Shown here piece by piece: positions 26,683 to 38,820 of a stretch of DNA of 64,000 nucleotides; the stretch's first letter is position 1, and the number at the start of each line of letters is the position of its first letter. The notes beneath the pieces were generated by a model. The model saw nothing but the letters and a program-made list of their open reading frames with translations. It ran no database searches and had not been told where the DNA came from. The stretch covers positions 1,153,622-1,217,621 of the forward strand of contig NW_021167080.1 of NCBI RefSeq assembly GCF_003711515.1, given 5' to 3'. Source of the DNA: Sodiomyces alkalinus F11. Its lineage: Eukaryota > Ascomycota > Sordariomycetes > Glomerellales > Plectosphaerellaceae. The position numbers were made by a program, and so were the translations under genes.

Positions 26683-28347
26683 AAGCGGCAATTGAGACCG
26701 ATAGATGATCTGTCGAGAATCGGGGTGAAAGCCGCATGAGTGAGTGGAGTCGGGAACGGGAGAAGAACAGTACAAAAAACGGGATGCGCAATTTTGCTGC
26801 GCAGTCGGGGGAATAGACGGGGGAGTCGGGGAAACTGACGATACCAATCGCCTGCGCCTTTGTACAATAATTACATGTCACGTTTACTCATGAACACCTA
26901 GGGATTTTTTGAATACCTGGGGTCGGGAGAAAGGGTGTTTGCTTGCTCACATGCAATTCCCTAGGTTTCAAAATAACTTTTTCTTGCTTCGTTACTCCTT
27001 TTTATTGTAGTTTAGACTGATTTAATCGTCACTTGGAGAAAGAGCGGTCTCAAGAGTTGGTTAGAGTCTCAGCTTTTTTTTCAATCTTGGGATTTTATTT
27101 GTTGGATAAGGTAGGACCGGATTTGGTCGACGGCTGGGGGAGCCGTGTCTTGTAATGTTTTTGCGTTGAGGCCCGGGGTCTCCTTGTTGGGGGAACGGGA
27201 TAAGAAAGTTGGGGGCGCCCTTCAGCGTGAAGTCCGCAGTGTAATTTACTCCGTACCTACCTACCTCAGGTACCGAGTGGCCTACTGGCTGTAGGTACTT
27301 AATTTGATGGGGCGGCAGGCGAACGGAAATATCACGGGCCAAATTCAATTCAATTCCCTGACCTCGAGCTCACCCGATGGTACCTTCACATAATGTACTG
27401 TGAAGCTCCCAGCAATGCGACCGACCAGCATAAAAAACCATACCTTTTAGCAAACAGCCCTGTGTTGCGTTTCGAGAGATCATAAGAACAGGTTAGTAGA
27501 GGATGCTTAAGTCAACGCTAGATATAGGTCTATAGTCTCGTCGTCGTCTCAAGAGAAGAAAATAGACAACAAAACGAAGTTTCGTATTATCGGGATTACT
27601 AAGGCATTCGTAGATGGTTCGCGAACTGTCTCGCGAACGAGCAGCAGTCGAGTCGTCTTCCGTGATTATTATAGAAGCGTTGATAAGGGTACTTCTACGG
27701 CCTATAAAGGTACATTCAACCGAGGTACCGATGGTTATCGCCAAGGTCCCGATAGTTCTCGCCAAGCCAATCCCAGGGTGCCATTGGGGAAGTGAAATGA
27801 TCCACGCCAGATAGGCTGGCGTAAGGTACCTAGGCCGGGCATAGGGGGGAACCTCACTCAAAGTTCGGTGTAATTTCCATGTGCTGAAGAGCAAGTTCGT
27901 CCTCTCGCGCACGCCCGCACTCCTACGGAGGTCCCGAAATCCCCATCCTCTTCCTTATCATCATCCTCTCCCAGCTTCCTTCTGTATCCTTTGGTCTTAC
28001 TCATCGACCATCACCACCTCTCAAACTCCCTTCTTCGAGTGCAAGGCGTCGTTTGTTTGCTAGCGTCCGTAATCACGCATACAAGCCCCCGTTTCCCGGT
28101 CAGCATTCTGCTCCTCGCCTCCGAACCTCGGACCTTGGCCGAAGGCGCTTGACACCGACTTCCTCGGATACATCCATAACATTCCATCCTCCCTCGCTCC
28201 ATCCCCATCTCCACACGTCTACCGGGGGGTTTTTTTTTTTTTTTGCTTTTTTTACGCCTCAACTCTTTCCCAGAAAATAACCACACTTTGCGAAGAAGCA
28301 CCCTCTTCCCTTGGTCAGGGCCCCTTTCTTGAATACCCAGCAAAGCC
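26683..28347. other. Intergenic, upstream of the carrier gene
   Basis: About 1.7 kb between citrate synthase and the carrier. It includes GGTACC motifs (27253-27275, 27820-27832) and a pyrimidine-rich leader with a long T-run at 28227-28243. No gene was seen. Confidence 0.5.
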
Positions 28348-29463
28348 ATGGTCGCCGTCGCACACGTTCCCGCCCCCCTCGGGGAGGCCCATCTGGAGAA
28401 GCAGCCCATCAAGTTCTCCAACCTGCTGCTAGGCGCCGGCCTCAATCTCTTTGAGGTCACCACCCTCGGCCAGCCCCTCGAGGTCGTCAAGACCACTATG
28501 GCGGCCAACCGTGGCGACGGCTTCACCACGGCTCTGGGTCGCATCTGGGCTCGCGGCGGCATTCTAGGCTGTAAGTTGCATACATTCTCATTTCTCTCCG
28601 CTATTGACTCGACTCGACAAAAAAATCGGGTAACTGACATGTGGGTTCCCAAATAGATTACCAGGGCCTCATCCCCTGGGCTTGGATCGAAGCCTCCACT
28701 AAGGGCGCCGTCCTGCTCTTCGTCGCCTCCGAGGCCGAGTTCTACGCCCGCCGCGCGGGCGCTTCCGACTTTGGCGGCGGTATCATCGGCGGCATTACCG
28801 GTGGCGTCGCCCAGGCCTACGCCACCATGGGCTTCTGCACCTGCATGAAGACGGTCGAGATCACGAAGCACAAGATGGCGGCCACGGGCGTGAAGCCGCC
28901 CGGCACCTTCCAGACGTTCATGGACATTTACCGTCGTGAGGGCGTTCGGGGCATCAACCGCGGCGTCAACGCTGTGGCCATCCGCCAGATGACCAACTGG
29001 GGCTCCCGTTTCGGTCTCTCCCGCCTCGCCGAGCAGGGCATCCGCCGCGTCACGGGCAAGGAGCACGGCGAGAAGCTCGGCGCCGGCGAGAAGATCCTCG
29101 CCAGCGCGCTCGGCGGTGGCCTGAGCGCTTGGAACCAGCCCATCGAGGTCATCCGCGTCGAGATGCAGAGCAAGAAGGAGGACCCTAACCGCCCCAAGAA
29201 GATGACGGTCGGCAATACCTTCAGATACATTTACGAAACCAACGGCATCCGCGGTCTCTACCGCGGCGTTGCCCCTCGCATTGGACTCGGCATTTGGCAG
29301 ACGGTTTGCATGGTTGCTATGGGTGATATGTGAGTTTCCTTTGCCCTTCTTCCCCGTCTACTTTTTTACAACTGAGACAGTGAGCTAACGGCATTCGAAA
29401 CCAAACAGGGCCAAGACGTATGTTGAGAAACTTACCGGTGATAAGGTTACGGCTAAGCATTAA
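28348..29463 (+). CDS. YHM2: Mitochondrial citrate/2-oxoglutarate carrier, YHM2 type
   Basis: Exons 28348-28570, 28657-29329 and 29409-29463 give 316 residues. The protein has the SLC25 threefold layout but with divergent carrier signatures, as in Yhm2: the first repeat carries [10 protein letters not shown] and the third [11 protein letters not shown]. Other Yhm2-like blocks are [40 protein letters not shown] and [19 protein letters not shown]. The end is a short basic tail. Yhm2 exchanges citrate for 2-oxoglutarate across the inner membrane, exporting citrate and so supplying cytosolic acetyl-CoA and NADPH; it was first isolated as a mitochondrial DNA maintenance suppressor. Introns are GT-AG. 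The location next to citrate synthase is suggestive. Confidence 0.93.
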
Positions 29464-32400
29464 GAGATGGCGTTAATATGGAGTGCTTGGCTACCACTTG
29501 AATTGGTAACAAAAAAAAACATGCTTATAGAAAAAGGGTTTACTGTTCTTTTTTCGTTCTGGAAACTCGGCTCTCGCGTACTTCGTACAATCGACGCCGA
29601 CTTGCTTCTGGCGATGCTTCGCATAGGCGCTTGATATATAGCAGGAATTGCGACTGAGATGTAGTGAGAGACGTAATACAAGTCCTAAAGTCCGCAGAGT
29701 TGCTATCGTAGCTATACATTTTTCGTCCCTGTGGTTAGCTTTTGAGGTTTTTAAAACTCCGTTCCCTTTGTTCGCGGGGCCTGCGAATAAGCCGATAGAG
29801 GGAGGAGTAACCAACAAGGCCAGTTGCACCCGCTGGATGTAAGCAAGACAATCTGCCGCATCCGGGCAATATGAGTTATATATATATAATCATCAGAATT
29901 CCTGGCCGTATTCCCTTTGGTGTTTCCGAGTACGTCTGGTGCGCCACGGCACGCTGTCCAAGTGGTGTCGGCCGACATATTGGCAGCCGCGCCAGGTTTG
30001 GGCGACAACAAGTCATTACCGGCTTTTCGCAGGAGGCAACCAACGGGGCAGACGGAGATATATATGAGGCTCTTGTGGGACGTCGCAGTAGGGTGTCATG
30101 TGTCATGAGATGACGCTACTCGGAAAGCCCTGGACATCTCTCAACACCCAGCCGCAGGCTATCGCCAGTCTAGTCCGGACTTGAAACCCCGACTCCCTTG
30201 AAGTTGAAGAGGATAGGACGCAGTAAGCCAACACCAAGAGTCGTCGATGCGACAACTTCCAACGCTCATGAAGGGCATAAGTAGAACTGAGGCCAAGTAC
30301 TCTGGCAAAATGACCTCCAACCTCTTGTCGCAGACACCAACGAGGACAGGAACCGCAGTGCTCCCTTTGCTTGGCCCAATCCAACGGCCGCTTTGTGGCT
30401 AGTGGGCACAATATATCTTCATCTGTGGATCCCTTCACCATTTACCATAGGGATATCCACTAAGAGAACATCACCCATCTGCAGGATATCTACCTCCCAG
30501 CGTAGAGGAGAGCCATGCCATTGGACATATCCAGTTGGTTCTCTGACTAGTATGTATCCATTACCATATGTCCTCTCCGTTGGTGTTATCAGAAAGGGGG
30601 CAAATAACCAGCAGAAGACTCAGAAATGACAGCCTGAGAAGCGCAAGGGAAATGTTTATTACGTAGCAAGTCAGGAATAATAGAATACAACCTTTCCAAT
30701 GACAGTAAACAGGCCAGGTAGCCTACGGATAGAATGTAAAAGCTCAAAGCTTTCCCCTCATCTTTTGACTCCCTGGGGGCATCTACCAAGCAGGCCGCAA
30801 GCAAGCCTTGGACATCGGGGAATTCCTCGTTTGAGAATTTGGGCCTCCAGGACGCAACCTTGTACTAGGTGAACCCTGAAGGGCCTGTCCGCAACCTCCC
30901 AGTAACAAGCCCATAGCTGGATTTCTTTGTCAAGGACACCGAATTCCGGATACTGCCCATACTGCTCAAAGAAATGGGCATAGTATATATGATAGAATCC
31001 GGTGTGACAGAGCATTACAGCACAAAATCTCGCCGGCCTATATCTTCAACTCTAGAGTTCACAGAGCCATCAGGGGACCAGGGTGTATAGTTCGAGGGTA
31101 TTCCTATCTAAGTATATCTCAACGATGACAACGAGTGTCACCGTGTATCTAGTCCTCTCGTCACATACCTAGGGGATGCATAGGCACCTGGATATATTCC
31201 ACCCCCTAGTGGATGACACTGGTCGACTCGGACATTGTTGTCTCTGGTCAGGACAACTGGCTAGTCAACCATCATCTAGAGGCAGGAGAGACATATTCCA
31301 GAAAAGAGGACCTGCCCTGCAAACAGAAGGCATACAGAAGGGAACCCATATAGTTGAGCAAACGCCGGTGGGAAGGTACAGAGACACGCAGGCAGGCAGG
31401 CAGGCACGTACCTACCTACCTAAGTAAAGGAGCCGCACATGCCCCAACCTCCCGGTCCCTTACCTTGCAGCCTCACTACCTACCTCTATAAGGCCCAAAG
31501 CACGATTCTTTGGCATCCGAGTTGGCTGGGAGTGCTCTGCCCGATGGTGTAGTATGCAAAGCAGCCGACTCGGATAGAAAACAACTGTTTCGACAGCGAG
31601 TTTTCAAAGGTCGAGCTTACAATCCCCAACGAGGTTGATCGACCAAACTTTCCCCCCCCCTTTTTCCGTTTCCTTTTATTTTATTTTATACTTTCCCTAT
31701 GACCTTCACTCGCATCTCTTTGTTGTTTTACTTATGGTGTGTCATTCCACTTATCTTTCTTTCTATCCTTCGTTCTATTTTTCTTGTCCGTTTCGGGTAT
31801 TGAGATTCTTCTTGCTGCAAGGTTAATAGACGTCCACCGTCCGATTCGATTTCGCTGTTCCTTATGCACACCCTATCTGTACTGGAGACGAGGGCCATGA
31901 CACGTTGTTTGCTCGTGGAGTATAATAGAATAAGCGGTGCAAAGGGATCAACGTCGTCTTCGAACCGAGGAATTCGCACACATCGACTAATACTGGCTAG
32001 AACTCTAATCAGTACGAATGCAACCGAGGCACCTGCTGAGGCAGGACTCGCGAAACAGAGGTGGATACTGCTCATCGCTTCCCTCGGCGATGTATCTCGC
32101 AAGATGTATCGGATGTCGCGCAAGACGGATATCGAGGTTTGATGGCCCGCATGCCATTCAGCTTTGATTCCTTGGGTCGCGTTCAAGGTGACGGTGGTCC
32201 GGCTCGGCCGATGGTGCCTGACATATAATATAGCCTTCGTTTAAGGTCAAGAATTCAACTTCTTCACATGCTTGCAAAAAGTAGAAGGACGGGAAAAGAA
32301 GAATTTCTCCGACATGCATACCACTTGGAGTGTCCTGGCTTTGACGTTTTTGCCCACGCGATGAAAAGAGGGAACGAAGTCATCAAAAACTTGCGACGTT

Positions 32401-34318
32401 AAGAACCGCCAAGACGAAACAAATGGCCGAGAAAAGCTCAGATCACAGCCAAGACGAAGGTCTGGGGAAGAAACAGTCTTGGCTGCGGGATACCGGAGAC
32501 AGCCAAGCCTTGGTATGCGTTTCTGACAGCCTTGGCGGACCTGAGAGACGACATGTCTTGACTGGACCTCTCATGAATTTATTTCTGGTCTTTTCTTTTC
32601 CTCGCTCTTTCAAACTTTCGTATGCCTCTTTCATACCTTAGGGATGTTGGTTTAGATGGAAAAAATAGGGAACGGGAGGTGTTGGTCCCGTCATGTCGCA
32701 TCTCATTGGTGTATTTGCAGTGTCAACGGAAAACTCACGCCGTCAAGCGCCGTTGTCATGAGCACTTTAGTTAATGGGAGAACTACAGGGGTGTTTGAAA
32801 GTTGCTTTGGCTTCGTAAAATGTAAGCAGGTATGCAGCGACGACCCGCGTTGCCCCGAAAGTAATGGACAGCCTACGGCCCATGACCGTCATCGTGGGCG
32901 TCATTTCAACAGTCCCGGCGGTGATACTCACTCGACCTTTCTTCCCTCATACATATCAGCTGATCTCTCCTCGAGAAGGACATGAAGGGCATTGCTCACC
33001 GCTACCCTAGATAGGCAGCTGATCGTTGCTTTCATGGCAGGGTCTGAGCGATTAAATGCCCCGGAAGACGTATTCAAGGTTGAAGCCTTGCGATTTTGAA
33101 CGAGGTATTTTCGGAACCTGGACTGAGCGCCGCCATGTCCTCTGCGGTGGCTCCCCCACTTTGTCTCTCCAAAGGACCGAATGGCGTGAGTGGAAACCTG
33201 TAATATCCGGGGTTTGCAGGGACTTCCTTGGTGGGCTTGATGTGTGGGAGCCTCGGATGCAGCCACTTCTAACAAGGGGCCAAAACGAGCGCATAGAATA
33301 GGTATAAGTAGACTCCTTCGTAAAGGAGGGTGCGGGATAGGAAAGTACCTAGGTAGCTTATTAGTAAGGTGAGGTAGGTAAGGTATCTTAGGTTTACCTT
33401 GCGGTTGGAACTGACCAAATCAAGAAGCCACAGGGAAGTTCTTTCACCCTTCCAATAAGAGAAGCCCACCCAAGTCGGCATGATCTTTTGCCGTGAGACC
33501 GATCTCAGCCCGAGTCTTTCATTTCCAGGACCCGGACATCGTAGATAAACAGCGACGGACGGACAATATGAGCGACACTTCATTGGGTTAGTAACGACTA
33601 ATCATCCTGGTAAGTCTCTTTGTCAGATTCAAGGCGAAATCATGAAAATGACTCGGTGAAACATTTTATTTTCATATATCCGACCAAGGTTGGGCTTTTT
33701 CGCACTCGACGGTACTTTTTCTCGGCTTGGACGGCCTTGCGACAATTCCTCTTTGACCGAGGTGGTGGTGGCCGCGCGGAGATAAAGCGGGCCTGGAGGG
33801 CCACCCGAAATGATTACCTTACTGCAAGGGCCGGATCGATGTGGGTTGAGAGAAAGGATCGCTTGAATTGATGTGCAAAGGAGAATGAACACACGGACAC
33901 GGTGTGAATAAGCTACTATGACACGGTGGCCGACCAGCAAGGGTTGGGTCCAACAGTCCAATCGCCTGGTAGGTGATGCAAGCCAATACTCCGTACTTCG
34001 TTACTGCTTCGACGTCAGGGTGGCTTTGGGGAAATTTCTCGTGCGATTCATGTCCCGACAAGTCCCTCGCTTGCACGTAGGGGAGGTTCGACGAGGTGAC
34101 GATGCAATCAATGTCGGCCTAGATTGATCGGTCGCTTAGGGTGAAATCGAAAGAAAAAAAGAAAAGAAAAATTGGAAGAAAAGAAAAAGGTGCGCCAACG
34201 GTTCGTGTATTTGACTGGACCGTTTTGAAGACAAGGGGTGTGGCTGTATTAGATTGTTTTCTAGAAGCCTTCACGAACTCGCCAAGTTGTGATAATACGA
34301 TAATGTTAGAACACGAGC
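29464..34318. other. Gene-poor 4.9 kb, no intact gene recognised
   Basis: Composition is normal rather than RIP-like. The only coding-like signal is the decayed remnant at 30590-31315 described separately. GGTACCT/TACCT motifs occur at 31400-31430 and 33345-33400. Other short open frames look random. Confidence 0.5.
30590..31315 (-). pseudogene. Possible decayed coding remnant, function unknown
   Basis: One minus-strand frame can be read for about 240 codons with six stops. Five of these are TAG/TAA, as expected from CAG/CAA by C-to-T change at CpA, and one is TGA. The last 90 codons (from about 30865 down to 30593) are open and read protein-like (QGLLAACLVDAPRESKDEG ...). A second frame just inside it also has an aromatic-rich open stretch (30758-31015). 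A further stretch (WHGSPLRWEVDILQMG) follows in another frame near 30450-30520. No family was recognised, and chance cannot be excluded. Confidence 0.25.
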
Positions 34319-34325
34319 TTAGCAG

Positions 34326-34342
34326 GTTGCCCTACGGGCAAC
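34326..34342 (-). other. Candidate Helitron 3' terminal hairpin
   Basis: GTTGCCCTACGGGCAAC is a perfect 7-bp stem with a 3-nt loop. It sits 3 nt before TTAG (the complement of CTAA) and retains CpA/TpG, so it lies outside the RIP-mutated core. Confidence 0.4.
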
Positions 34343-34365
34343 GCCGTAAAGCTCGTCCCTGCGGG

Positions 34366-34370
34366 AGGCC
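34366..34370. repeat. Copia target-site duplication, left copy
   Basis: AGGCC directly precedes the left LTR, and the same five bases directly follow the right LTR at 47862-47866. Confidence 0.85.
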
Positions 34371-34573
34371 TGTCGAACAGACCACAGTCTTTTCGGTTAC
34401 ATAATGGGCCGGATTGCCAAGAGTATAATCCGGGTGGACGCTTACAGAATCTGCACCATATAAAATACGGTGGCAGCGTTTCCCTGACGGTCTAAGACAG
34501 TTATAATAGTATATGATTGCCTTAATCAATTTTGACCTATTTTATAACGATTTTGACTACGCTTTATCTAATA
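34371..34573 (+). repeat. Copia left LTR (203 bp)
   Basis: Begins TGTCGAAC and ends CTAATA (from CTAACA). Aligned with the right LTR it shows about 20 differences, all but one of them transitions. Its first 130 bp keep CpA and TpG dinucleotides that are mutated in the right copy. Confidence 0.93.
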
Positions 34574-34587
34574 ATTAAGAGTCTTAC
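34574..34587 (+). other. Copia primer-binding site, half tRNA-Lys type
   Basis: ATTAAGAGTCTTAC begins immediately after the LTR. It is complementary at 13 of 14 positions to the spliced anticodon arm of tRNA-Lys(CTT) encoded at 23450-23535. The single mismatch is a C-to-T change at CpA. Priming from an internally cleaved tRNA is known for Drosophila copia, which uses initiator Met. Confidence 0.6.
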
Positions 34588-34599
34588 TTACTAAGTGAA

Positions 34600-37500
34600 G
34601 ATATACCTATTTTACCTACCCTTTTACCACTACTACCGATTTAAGAAGCTATCTAGCTACGCCGATATAGCGTGTTAATCTATAAATAACCATTAAGATA
34701 TCGTATCTTAGCCCTATTACGTATAAAACCTATAAGGATTAGGAGCTCTAACGACGCCTATACGAATCGGTTACCATCTATAATAACGTGTAGAGGTTTC
34801 TCCGCCTAGTCGATCCGACTTAGTCCCCCGAGGAGCCTATAATACCGGATTACGGTTCTTTCCCCTCTATAATACCTAGGCGTACGCCTACGTAATATCT
34901 CGACGTTACGGACGTTGGCCAGAAAGTATACAATATCGAAATCGCGCGCTGGAAGATCCTATAAACGTAATACGATAGCTACCTAAAAGGGATTAACGCT
35001 ATACTAACCTAGCAGGTTAATACTATCGACTAAAGCCGTAGATAACTACTACGAGGAGGTATACCTCGCGAGGTATATAAAGCCGTTAAACGCGATACGG
35101 ATTAGTACCTAGCCACCCGCTAAACCGATACCCACGAAGAGTATATTAAGTATACCCGTTACCCTGCGAATAGCCTTAAAAAGCTCGGGGAGTAGTTAGA
35201 TAAGTAGCAGCTACTACTATAAAGCTATAAAGATACCGGTTTAAAGCCCGCCACGTATATATAGATTATAGACTTCTTTAAAGATATACGCCCCTATACC
35301 AGCCGCGATTAGACTAAGGCCGAGGGTCGCCTAATAGATAACCAGGTAATTATACCCGAAGACCTTTACACCCTCGGTCAGAAGTATATTAACACCAGAC
35401 TTAAAGACTAAGGAAAACGCGGTAGCCACCGCGCTATAGTATTCCCTACACTATACACCGGAAGCGAAAAGGGTAAAGATACCTTAGAGGCCACGGCTAA
35501 GCCCCGTAAGAAGGGCGGCCGTGGGAAGAATAAAGCTAAGAATCCTACTACCGCGGTATCTACGGCTATACCTTTAGCTGCTTTAACTAACCGTTCTAAG
35601 CACCGCTAATCTACTCTATAGAGAGGGCAGATCTACCGCGTATACGCTATACCTAGCCACGATATTAACGCCTACTTCTATCTATTCCCGGATACGGTAT
35701 ATAACGATTAGACACCCTTTAAGAGCACTAAAATAACCGTCTAACGGATCCTTAAATATAACCCCTCGCTGCGCGCGGAAGTAGAAGAACTACGCGCCGT
35801 AAAGAAGATAAAGAAGGATATAAGCCGGGACTTAGTATAGCTTAAAGAGGCGTGACTCGACTATAGTAGTGTCCGTAGCGGCGTCTCCCACGCTACTAGC
35901 TTTATAGCAGGAACCGCTACTACTAGTTACCCTCTTCGAACCTCTACTATCCTCGATTCCGGTGCCACTATTTATATACTTAACGATTTTTCCCGTTTTT
36001 CTGATTTTACACCCGCCACGCAGGGGGACTACGTGGTAGCTGGCAGTTCGTCCCTGCCTATTAAAGGTTACGGTAACGTAACCGTGAGATTAAATAGACT
36101 AATAGGAGACCTCGATTTTAGGCTATTAAACGTCGTATACTACGAGGATTTTACCTATAATTTAATCTCTAACTAACGCCTATATCTTCGAGGATACTAG
36201 TAGGATTAGAAGCCACTAAATAACTATATTCAGCGTTCCGATAGATCTATACTATACTAGCTAAGCCACCGCCTCGATTAAACCGTTATTAAATATATAC
36301 CCTCTAACCGATCTGCGGCTGCTTTTCTAGGCTCTTCTTCTTCTTCTACTACCCGAAAAGCCGTCCATAAATCGACGATACGATATCTAAGCACTATATA
36401 AGGCATCCTATAGTATCTACGGCTAGGGCACGTAGGCCCTAAACCACTTCGGCACCTAGAAGAGCACACGCAGAGGGTTAAAATCAAGGGACTAATAACT
36501 ATTGACTATAAGGCCTACGAGCTTATAAAGATAAAGCGGCACGTTAGTAGGCACCCGTATAACGCACCTAATTCTATAGGGGAGCGGTAGGCGATTAATT
36601 TCACGGATTTTAACCGAATATCCGACGGAGACTCGCGGTTTATATTTTTCACCGACCGTTATAGTGGCTTTACGGCCACTTACGTTATAAAGAGTAAGCT
36701 AGTAGTGGATATCCTCGTAATGATTAAGGAATTCCTCGTCTAGGTAGACCGCTAGTTAGGCTATAAGGTGCGCGTTTTCGAATCTAATAACGAGCTAACT
36801 TAATCCTATAATATCACCTAATTCCTACGTAGAGAGGGTATCCTTTTAGAGGCCTCTACTACCGATATTTAAGTCTAGAATGGGGGTACCGAACGCACTA
36901 CTACCGTGGTTATTTCGAAGGGTTATACGATGAATATCCATGTGAAACTGCCGCCGTTTATATAGCCTAAGGCTATTCCCACGGCCGCGTACGTGTATAA
37001 CCGAACGCCACGAAGGCAGTATAATAATAAGGATTAGAAAACGCTATACGAGGTGCTCTTTAAAAAGAAGCCGATTTTATCACACCTTTAAGCCTACGGC
37101 TATAAGGCGTACGCGATAATATAGGACGCCTAAAAGGCGGCTAATAAGCTATTAAATCGTATCGCTCCCCGCATATATATCGGCTACCTTATCGGCTACG
37201 ATTCCACTAATATCTTCCGTATCTAGGTGCCTAGCCTACGCCGCTATAACCGCGTTATTCGAACACGCGATATAGATTTCAATAAACGCGCCTTCTTTAA
37301 TGGCGATATCGCCACCTTTAAGGATAACCTCCGTTAATTAACCGAGGAGTAATTAGAAGACCTAATTAGTTAGATCGAGTAGGAGAGGGCTAGAGATTTA
37401 TGGCCGTTTACGGACGTATAAGCTAAGGACCCCCCCCTTTATATAACTGCTTATTTTAAATTATTAGATCCGGAGATAAACGCCCCCAGATCCCCTTCCT

Positions 37501-38592
37501 TAACGGCTTTACCGTTAAGGTTATAGTCCGTAATACCCGGCCGTAAAGGGGTAAAGGAGGCTATCTCGAGTTAATCAGGATAAGATTTAGGTCACGAATA
37601 ATATAATTCAGCCGGTATAGCGCCTAATCACCGTTTATATCCGCCTAATCTATTACTTCCTACTCTACTAATAACCCCGCTATCGGTTATAGCGCTAATA
37701 GCAGCCGTTATATTAGGAAACCGTAATACCCCTATAGCCGTAGGGTTCTAGGATAACGGAATACGGTGCTACGATACCCCTATAGCTACGGTTATAGGGC
37801 TCCTATTAAATAAAGGAGCGTAACTAATTTGGTAAGGAGATAGCTAGAAAAAAGACTATTAGATTACTACGTTTAACGCTAGCCGGTATGCCCCTAATAT
37901 ATATGTATTAAATAGGACTCCGCTAACTAAATTACGGTTCAAAAGGTCTACGCCTATAGCGTTATAGTGACGCTTAATAACACCCTATAAATCTATAGCC
38001 CCGGCGGTAGCCACCGAAAGTATATCCTAGGAGGCTATCTCGGGAAATATAATCCCGGCAGTTACTTTAGCGGGTACTCCGGCGGTTACCCTAGCGGCCG
38101 TAAAGATCTACCGTAAAGACCTCCCTTCTCCTCCGAAGAACTCTCGCGATATACCCTTGCACCCTTACGGCCACCTATTCCGATAGGTATAAGAAGACTA
38201 CCTACGGAGCTATAAGGAGATAGGGTCGTGGATACGGGTGCCGGCGTCCGTAGCAGATAGATATCAGGTTCTTAATTTGATATAGGGGTTAATATATAAG
38301 TTCGATAAGCATAGATTTCTATATAAATATAAGGTAAGGCTTATAGTGCGAGGAGATTAGCAGTATTAATCCTCGCTTAAGGAGATATACGCAGTAATAC
38401 TAGCCAGATAGTTATTCCGCGCGTTAATAGCTATCGCCGCCCGATTTAACCTTATGCTATTATAATTTAACGTTATAAACGCGTTTATACACGCCCCCCT
38501 CCTCTAGGATATCTTTATATACCCGCTACTAGGCTTTTTAGCCCTTAGGAGTCGTTTACACCTAAAAAAGGCGTTATATAGACTTAAGGAGT
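34600..38592 (+). pseudogene. Copia gag-pol, 5' part (to mid reverse transcriptase)
   Basis: The frame is interrupted many times but readable. A basic, zinc-knuckle-like region is near 35460-35690. The protease has LDSGATIYI near 35955. The GAG-pre-integrase motif LGHVGPKPLRHL lies near 36425-36460. The integrase core is at about 36590-37010 and its downstream region (RIYIGYLIGYDSTNIFRI) near 37170-37220. The reverse transcriptase begins about 38220, with YKFDKHRFLYKYK, and ends at KALYRLKESL where the Gypsy element enters. Nearly all stops are TAG/TAA, as expected from RIP. It cannot encode a working polyprotein. Confidence 0.9.
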
Positions 38593-38597
38593 CTTTA
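38593..38597. repeat. Gypsy target-site duplication, left copy
   Basis: CTTTA immediately before the left LTR, repeated at 46345-46349 immediately after the right LTR. Confidence 0.88.
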
Positions 38598-38820
38598 TAT
38601 TAAGGAATAGGCTATAATACCAGGGAAAAGATATACCGTAACGGATAATACTATTCGGACTTAACAGTCATATATTATTAAGACTTTAACTTAAGGAGGA
38701 AAAGGGGACTTTTCCCCCTCTACGCTAACGTGGTAATTTAGTCTCGCCGAGTACTCGGCGATCTAAGCGTATCCCCGATTATATATAGTGCTAATCCACC
38801 GTGCCACTTAGTTCCTTATA
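38598..38820 (-). repeat. Gypsy LTR, 3' copy in element orientation (223 bp)
   Basis: Identical in length to the copy at 46122-46344 and bounded by the same TATTAAGG/CCTTATA ends. Confidence 0.95.

Noticed and set aside
28011..29066. 351-codon open frame on the minus strand
   Set aside because: Antisense shadow of the YHM2-type carrier; composition follows codon-position GC bias of the real gene.
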